Shown here: in pieces, positions 59,501-64,000 of the stretch
Layout of the letters: each line of letters starts with the position of its first letter
Position numbering within the stretch: the stretch's first letter is position 1
Assembly (NCBI GenBank): GCA_018343915.1
Contig: JABRWF010000001.1
Span: forward strand, 1,426,001 to 1,490,000
Source of the DNA: Agroathelia rolfsii
Lineage: Eukaryota; Basidiomycota; Agaricomycetes; Amylocorticiales; Amylocorticiaceae
Direction of reading: 5' to 3'
DNA length: 64,000 nucleotides
Program-made: the position numbers and the translations under genes
The notes under the pieces: generated by a model
Databases searched by the model: none
Told to the model about the DNA's origin: nothing
What the model saw: the letters and a program-made list of their open reading frames with translations, nothing else

Positions 59501-59893
59501 TGGATGGAACACCCTCCTCATCATCGGATTCAACAATCCGTCTCTTCTTGCCTTTGGAAGATGTGGATTTGGAGACATCTGTAACTTCTTTAGATTGAGA
59601 AACTTGCATCAAGTGGCAGTATTTTCTACCTACCATCTCCTTCTGCCCCCTTTCGCTTCTCAGGCCCTACATGCATCCTCATGGGTGTTATATTGGCGCG
59701 TTGAAGCGTGTCACTGCGCACCCTTAGTTTCTTCTTTAAAATCCACCTCCATATTCACATCTTTCTCGGCATCTGACACGCCTTTCTCTCCATTCGACGC
59801 GTTATTTGGCGTGGCCTTCTTGGATTGTGGTCGTTTCATCATTTCAGCCAGGGTAGCTTGTTGTGGCGGGGCAGGTTTCGCGTTCTTGGGCAT
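56542..59893 (-). CDS. CDC9: DNA ligase I (ATP-dependent)
   Basis: Seals Okazaki fragments and repair nicks. About 12 or more exons; not all junctions were resolved. The N-terminus ([20 protein letters not shown]) holds a PCNA-box-like QATLAEMM, followed by an acidic, Lys-rich disordered segment. The DNA-binding domain is clear ([40 protein letters not shown]). The adenylation motif I is [12 protein letters not shown] with the nucleotide-accepting Lys; FVLDAEAVA and [11 protein letters not shown] follow. The OB domain contains [17 protein letters not shown], and the protein ends KKKGGDDGFW. The intron before about 59160 has an uncertain acceptor. Confidence 0.93.
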
Positions 59894-60980
59894 CTCAAAG
59901 AATTTTCCTATACAGATAGCTTGGTATATGCAGATGTACAAAGAAGTCGTGTATAGATTGTACCCAGTGTGTACTGTCTTCCCATAGACCTCAGACCCAA
60001 AGCGCCAGCGCGTCTTGCGAAGACAAGCATGCACAGCTGCGTGACACGTGACATCACGAACGTGTCGACACACGGTGAATTGTCATTCAATTATATTCAC
60101 GGCTAAGCTACTCTATAAACCGCACATAGGTATGATCTAAAGTACAACACTACAGGCTAGCATACAGACGTTGAAATCCGTGATCGATTAAAACCATTTC
60201 TTATATCCTCTCCCTCCCCTCAGACCAATCGCTGTTAGCTCGAGCTCAACTACCTAGTCTAGGTCAGAAGCCACTCAAACGGATTGCTGCGATAAAATGA
60301 ATGGGTTCTGGCCTGGGGGAACGACCAAAAGAGCCTATTTTGAGTATGACTTGTAGCAACGCTATCGTGACACCAGAGGTATATGCAACCATGAAAAGTT
60401 TATAAAGATGGTAAATTCATCTGTGACGGTATCGATCGCAATTTCAAGAATATGGTTGTGTTTTGCCACCAGCAGTATATCAATTGGGTTGGCCGATGGT
60501 CAAATGCTTCCGCATGGATATCTAGCCACATAATAGGCAGACTAAAGCATTTGAGATTAGATGTTGAAGACAAAAGACTCCCTCAGAAGCATGACATCTT
60601 TGGAGTGGCTGTTTCTTGGTGATTTTGAGTGATGAAGCAAACACGTTTGTGTCGACAAGGAGACCCTCAAGAACACCTGCAAGATCATCGAAGCCAATAA
60701 CTTTTGACAGATATTCGTACTTTCGAGATGAGGGATAGCATGAGACGGCTTTTTTGATAGGTACAATCCAGTACAGGTCCTATGGGGCAACACTTTCGAA
60801 ACATAAAAATATGCTGCAGATGACGGTTAAGAGTCAAGAATCAGATGACCGGATGGTAACACAACTGTACAGCGTGACTGTCACATTTCCATCGTGCCGA
60901 GCGCGATGCCGGGCGAGATCCCTCGTTGAACGTGCTCATCGCCTCCCACAAAATAATCCGCCCCCCTCAAGACTATCGAT
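59894..60980. other. Intergenic
   Basis: About 1.1 kb holding the divergent promoters of DNA ligase I and ribosomal protein uS17. No gene recognised; a short minus-strand ORF at 60557-60793 has no support. Confidence 0.5.
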
Positions 60981-61742
60981 ATGGCTGAGCAGGTGTGTTA
61001 CTGCCCGTGAAAATCCATGCCCAATCTATTTCGCTGAGTCGGGCATGCTGGCATTAGATCGAAAAGGCGTACCAGAAGCAGCACTTGTTCCAAAACACCA
61101 AGGCCCGCGGTGCGCGCCCAAACTGTCCTGCTCAAGATGATTTTCAACTGATGACGGGCTATTATAGCTGGCAAGAAGGTCACTAAGGAAAAGAGGTGGT
61201 ACAAGGAAGTTGGTCTTGGATTCAAGACACCTTCGGAAGCGATCACTGGTACCTACATTGGTGCGCCTACAACCTGATATACTTTATTACATTCAAAATC
61301 TGACTTTTCTTTAGACAAGAAGTGCCCCTTCACTGGCAATGTTTCCATTCGTGGACGTATTCTGACTGGAAAGGTTGTCTCAACGAAAATGACCCGCACG
61401 ATCATCATCCGTCGTGATTACCTCCACTACATCCCCAAATACAGTATGTCGTTGGAACGACAAAAGCACAAATAAAAATAACTTATTTGGAACCTAGATC
61501 GTTATGAGAAGAGACACAAGAACCTTGCTGCTCATGTCTCGCCAGCATTCCGTGTCGAGTTGGGCGACACAGTAACTGTTGGTACGTTCTGAATTCTTTA
61601 TCTTCATATATCCAAATATAGACACTGTTGCTCAAACACTGCGCTTCCAGGTCAATGCCGGCCATTGTCGAAAACGGTCCGATTCAACGTTCTTCGAGTA
61701 GCGAAGAACAAGGCCGCTGCCAAGTCGTTTGGCAAGTTCTAG
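60981..61742 (+). CDS. RPS11: 40S ribosomal protein uS17 (Rps11)
   Basis: Small-subunit protein. Six exons (60981-60992, 61058-61109, 61168-61260, 61315-61443, 61498-61581, 61651-61742) give 153 residues. The first exon encodes only MAEQ; the next opens [13 protein letters not shown]. Conserved core: [79 protein letters not shown] and SKTVRFNVL. Intron-rich ribosomal genes with a tiny first exon are normal in this group. Confidence 0.96.
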
Positions 61743-62156
61743 GGGATTTGCACTGTTGTTTTACTATACTTTATACTCCTGCGCATGATATGATGTATGC
61801 CTGCATGCTTTACCCACACCAATAACATTGCACAGCCCGGCATAAATTGATGTATAGATGAATTTCATCATGGGAAAGCTGTGTTGAGAGATAACACGAG
61901 ATTGATCCTTTTGAGATAAATGTAATATTCGAATCATAAGGGTGGCGGATTTGACCTGCCAGTGGGTCTAACAAAGAACAAACAAGGGCTTCGGTCTGTG
62001 TTGTGTCATTACATCTCCACAAGCACACGCACTTGCACCCTCCCCTCGTCGTCCAAGCTGGCTCCAAGTTCATCCATACTCTCTGTGCTCGCCTCGAAAC
62101 TCACAAAGTCGAGGTCTCAGTCTCCAGGACCAGCGTCGAACCCTCGCTCGTCTCCC
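61743..62156. other. Intergenic and leader of the Ppz-type phosphatase gene
   Basis: 414 bp. The open frame upstream of the phosphatase ATG (from 61962) is in phase but lacks family similarity, so it is read as 5' leader. Confidence 0.45.
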
Positions 62157-63845
62157 ATGGGTCAGCAACCGTCCAAAAGGGCCAAGAAGAATAGCAAGGA
62201 TAAGGACGGCGAAACACCTGCTGACGATGGCAGCCCATATGCAAGTCTATCTCGCGCAACGGGCGACGTAGAGGGCAGGAAGTCCCGTTCAGAGTCGAAT
62301 GCCTCATCCTCAGGCAACGGCCATCCCGTGCCATCAGCCAATGTGGCTGATCCCAATGGCACAGCAGCGCATTCCAACTCAATTACCCAGGCAGGCACGG
62401 CGTATGACGATACCACATCTGGGAAGAGCGACGCTGCAGCCTCATCAGGCTCCTCCACGACGCCCGCACCAACCACGAAAGCACCACCAGCACCACTCGA
62501 CATCCCTGCGACACAAACCATCCTTAACAGCGGATCCTCAAACTCTTTTGTTCCGGGTTCTGGCAAGTTTGCTGGTCCGGGATCCGCCGCCAGCGTACCA
62601 GGTGGTACCGGCGAGTCCTTAGACAAGAACGGCGCCGGCAAACTCAAGGTACTTGATATCGACGACATGATCCAACGACTCCTTGATGTCGGCTATACGG
62701 GCAAAGTCAGCAAATCCCTCTGCCTCAAGACGAACGAAATCGCGGCTATATGCCAGGCAGCGCGAGAGGTGTTCCTGACGCAACCCACACTGGTTGAACT
62801 CTCACCTCCCGTGAAGATTGTGGGCGATGTTCATGGCCAATATTCGGACCTTATCCGTCTTTTCGAAATGTGTGGCTTCCCACCTGCCGCAAATTATCTC
62901 TTTCTTGGGGACTACGTCGATAGAGGGAAGCAGAGTCTTGAGACTATTCTCCTATTGCTCTGTTATAAGATCAAATATCCGGAGAACTTCTTCCTCCTGC
63001 GTGGAAACCACGAGTGTGCGAACGTTACCCGCGGTGAGCTCTACTTCGCTGGATTGTGTTGAATTTCCTATTGACCACCTTCTAGTATACGGCTTCTATG
63101 ACGAATGCAAGCGCCGCTGCAATATCAAGACATGGAAGTCCTTCATCGACGTATTCAATTGCTTACCCATCGCAGCTATTGTTGCGTCGAAGATCTTCTG
63201 CGTACACGGCGGGCTCTCCCCCTCGCTACATAGCATGGACGACATCAAACGAATACAACGACCCACAGATGTGCCGGATTATGGACTATTGAACGATCTC
63301 TTATGGTCGGATCCATCTGACACGGCAAATGACTGGGAAGACAATGAGCGTGGCGTTAGTTATTGCTTCGGGAAAGGTGTTATCAATGACTTTTTGGCGC
63401 GGTATGACATGGATTTGATCTGCCGTGCTCACATGGTCGTCGAGGATGGATACGAATTCTGGAATGATCGAACGCTGGTGACTGTATTTAGTGCGCCAAA
63501 TTATTGTGGAGGTTCGTGCTCATCCCTGTTTTCGCTTATGAAGCTTAATTTTAATTTTTTTTTTCTCTTTTAAAATCTATCATTAGAATTTGATAACTAC
63601 GGGGCGTGTATGAGGTCATTTTTATCTCTTCATATTGTGTAACCCCGGTTGGATACTGACATAGTGTTTCGCGGACCTAGCGTTTCCGAGGAGCTGCTCT
63701 GCGCCTTTGAACTTTTGAAACCCTTAGACGGGCCAGCGCTAAGAAAGGAGATGACCAAAGTCAAACGAAAGAGGTAGGTACCTACCTCTGAAGGTCAAGT
63801 ATCCTCGTCTTAATCACTCTATCCAGTTTGAACACTACGACCTAA
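62157..63845 (+). CDS. Ser/Thr protein phosphatase of the Ppz type
   Basis: PP1-related phosphatase that in yeast governs K+ and salt homeostasis. Five exons (62157-63033, 63086-63511, 63587-63614, 63681-63773, 63827-63845) give 480 residues. The start [11 protein letters not shown] provides an N-myristoylation site (Gly2), as in Ppz1/2. A Ser/Thr/Ala-rich N-terminal extension of about 165 residues precedes the catalytic core. Metal-binding motifs GDVHGQ, GDYVDRG and RGNHE are intact; [15 protein letters not shown] and [14 protein letters not shown] follow. The C-terminus (KVKRKSLNTTT) is short and basic. The Gly2 site, the Ser/Thr-rich extension and the LLDVGYTGK segment favour Ppz over PP1 itself. 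Confidence 0.93.
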
Positions 63846-64000
63846 ATATGCTATTCATTACGAATGCTGGATCTCTGGTGGCTAAGATGAACATGCATAA
63901 CACTACTGCCAATCGCACTGTCAAGAACTCATTAATTCAGTATCGATCAACTAGCCACTTTGCCATCGTCCTATACGCACCTGCGATGCAAACTTGATCT

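Noticed and set aside
59708..59893. First exon of DNA ligase I read as a separate small protein
   Set aside because: It ends at a GTGCGC donor in phase with the next ligase exons and forms the normal ligase leader.

Overview
The window is nuclear DNA from a basidiomycete fungus, most likely an agaricomycete. Nearly every gene is cut by many short spliceosomal introns of about 45-75 nt with GT..AG ends. The gene set is fungal (REC8, INCENP/Sli15, an Ime2-type kinase, Ppz phosphatase, a UapA-type purine permease, a LysM membrane protein), and there is a U6 snRNA and an intron-containing tRNA-Trp. Crinkler-type (CRN) effector modules and W/P/Q-rich hypotheticals would fit an early-diverging agaricomycete lineage, but the species cannot be fixed from the sequence alone. 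Exon models below were built by hand from reading frame, family conservation and splice sites; unless stated otherwise their summed lengths are multiples of three.

Layout. 0.3-0.65 kb: remnant of a CRN N-terminal domain. 1.3-2.6 kb (-): IDI1. 2.8-6.0 kb (-): REC8. 6.2-8.7 kb (-): GRAM-domain membrane protein. 9.1-13.5 kb (+): INCENP. 14.3-16.8 kb (+): CRN effector-like gene ending in a protein-kinase domain with two frame breaks. 18.5-22.2 kb (-): Ime2/MAK-type kinase. 23.3-24.6 kb (-): PRPP synthetase with an apparent 1-nt exon. 26.3-28.9 kb (-): DCP2. 29.3-30.2 kb (-): RRP41. 30.5-32.3 kb (+): nicotinate phosphoribosyltransferase. 32.4-32.5 kb (-): U6. 32.9-38.0 kb: two divergent CorA-type Mg2+ transporters. 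38.2-39.0 kb (-): PNPOx-like flavoprotein. 39.8-40.5 kb (-): LysM membrane protein. 40.7-43.2 kb (+): malic enzyme. 43.4-47.5 kb: two divergent, related all-helical proteins. 47.7-48.3 kb (-): small acidic protein. 49.3 kb (-): tRNA-Trp. 49.9-52.1 kb (+): purine permease. 52.4-53.3 kb: F-box/LRR-like relic. 53.9-55.4 kb (-): two hypotheticals. 55.8-56.4 kb (+): MPC1. 56.5-59.9 kb (-): DNA ligase I. 61.0-61.7 kb (+): ribosomal protein uS17. 62.2-63.8 kb (+): Ppz phosphatase.

Function. Most genes are housekeeping: isoprenoid, NAD and PRPP synthesis, pyruvate and malate metabolism, RNA decay, DNA ligation and translation. REC8, INCENP and the Ime2-type kinase, all chromosome-segregation or meiosis genes, lie within 20 kb. 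The accessory, fast-evolving content is the CRN material and the helical gene pair. The most unusual observations are the 1-nt exon in the PRPP synthetase gene, the two single-base frame breaks at homopolymers in the CRN-kinase gene, the helical pair, and repeated use of AAG 3' splice sites that the reading frame demands.
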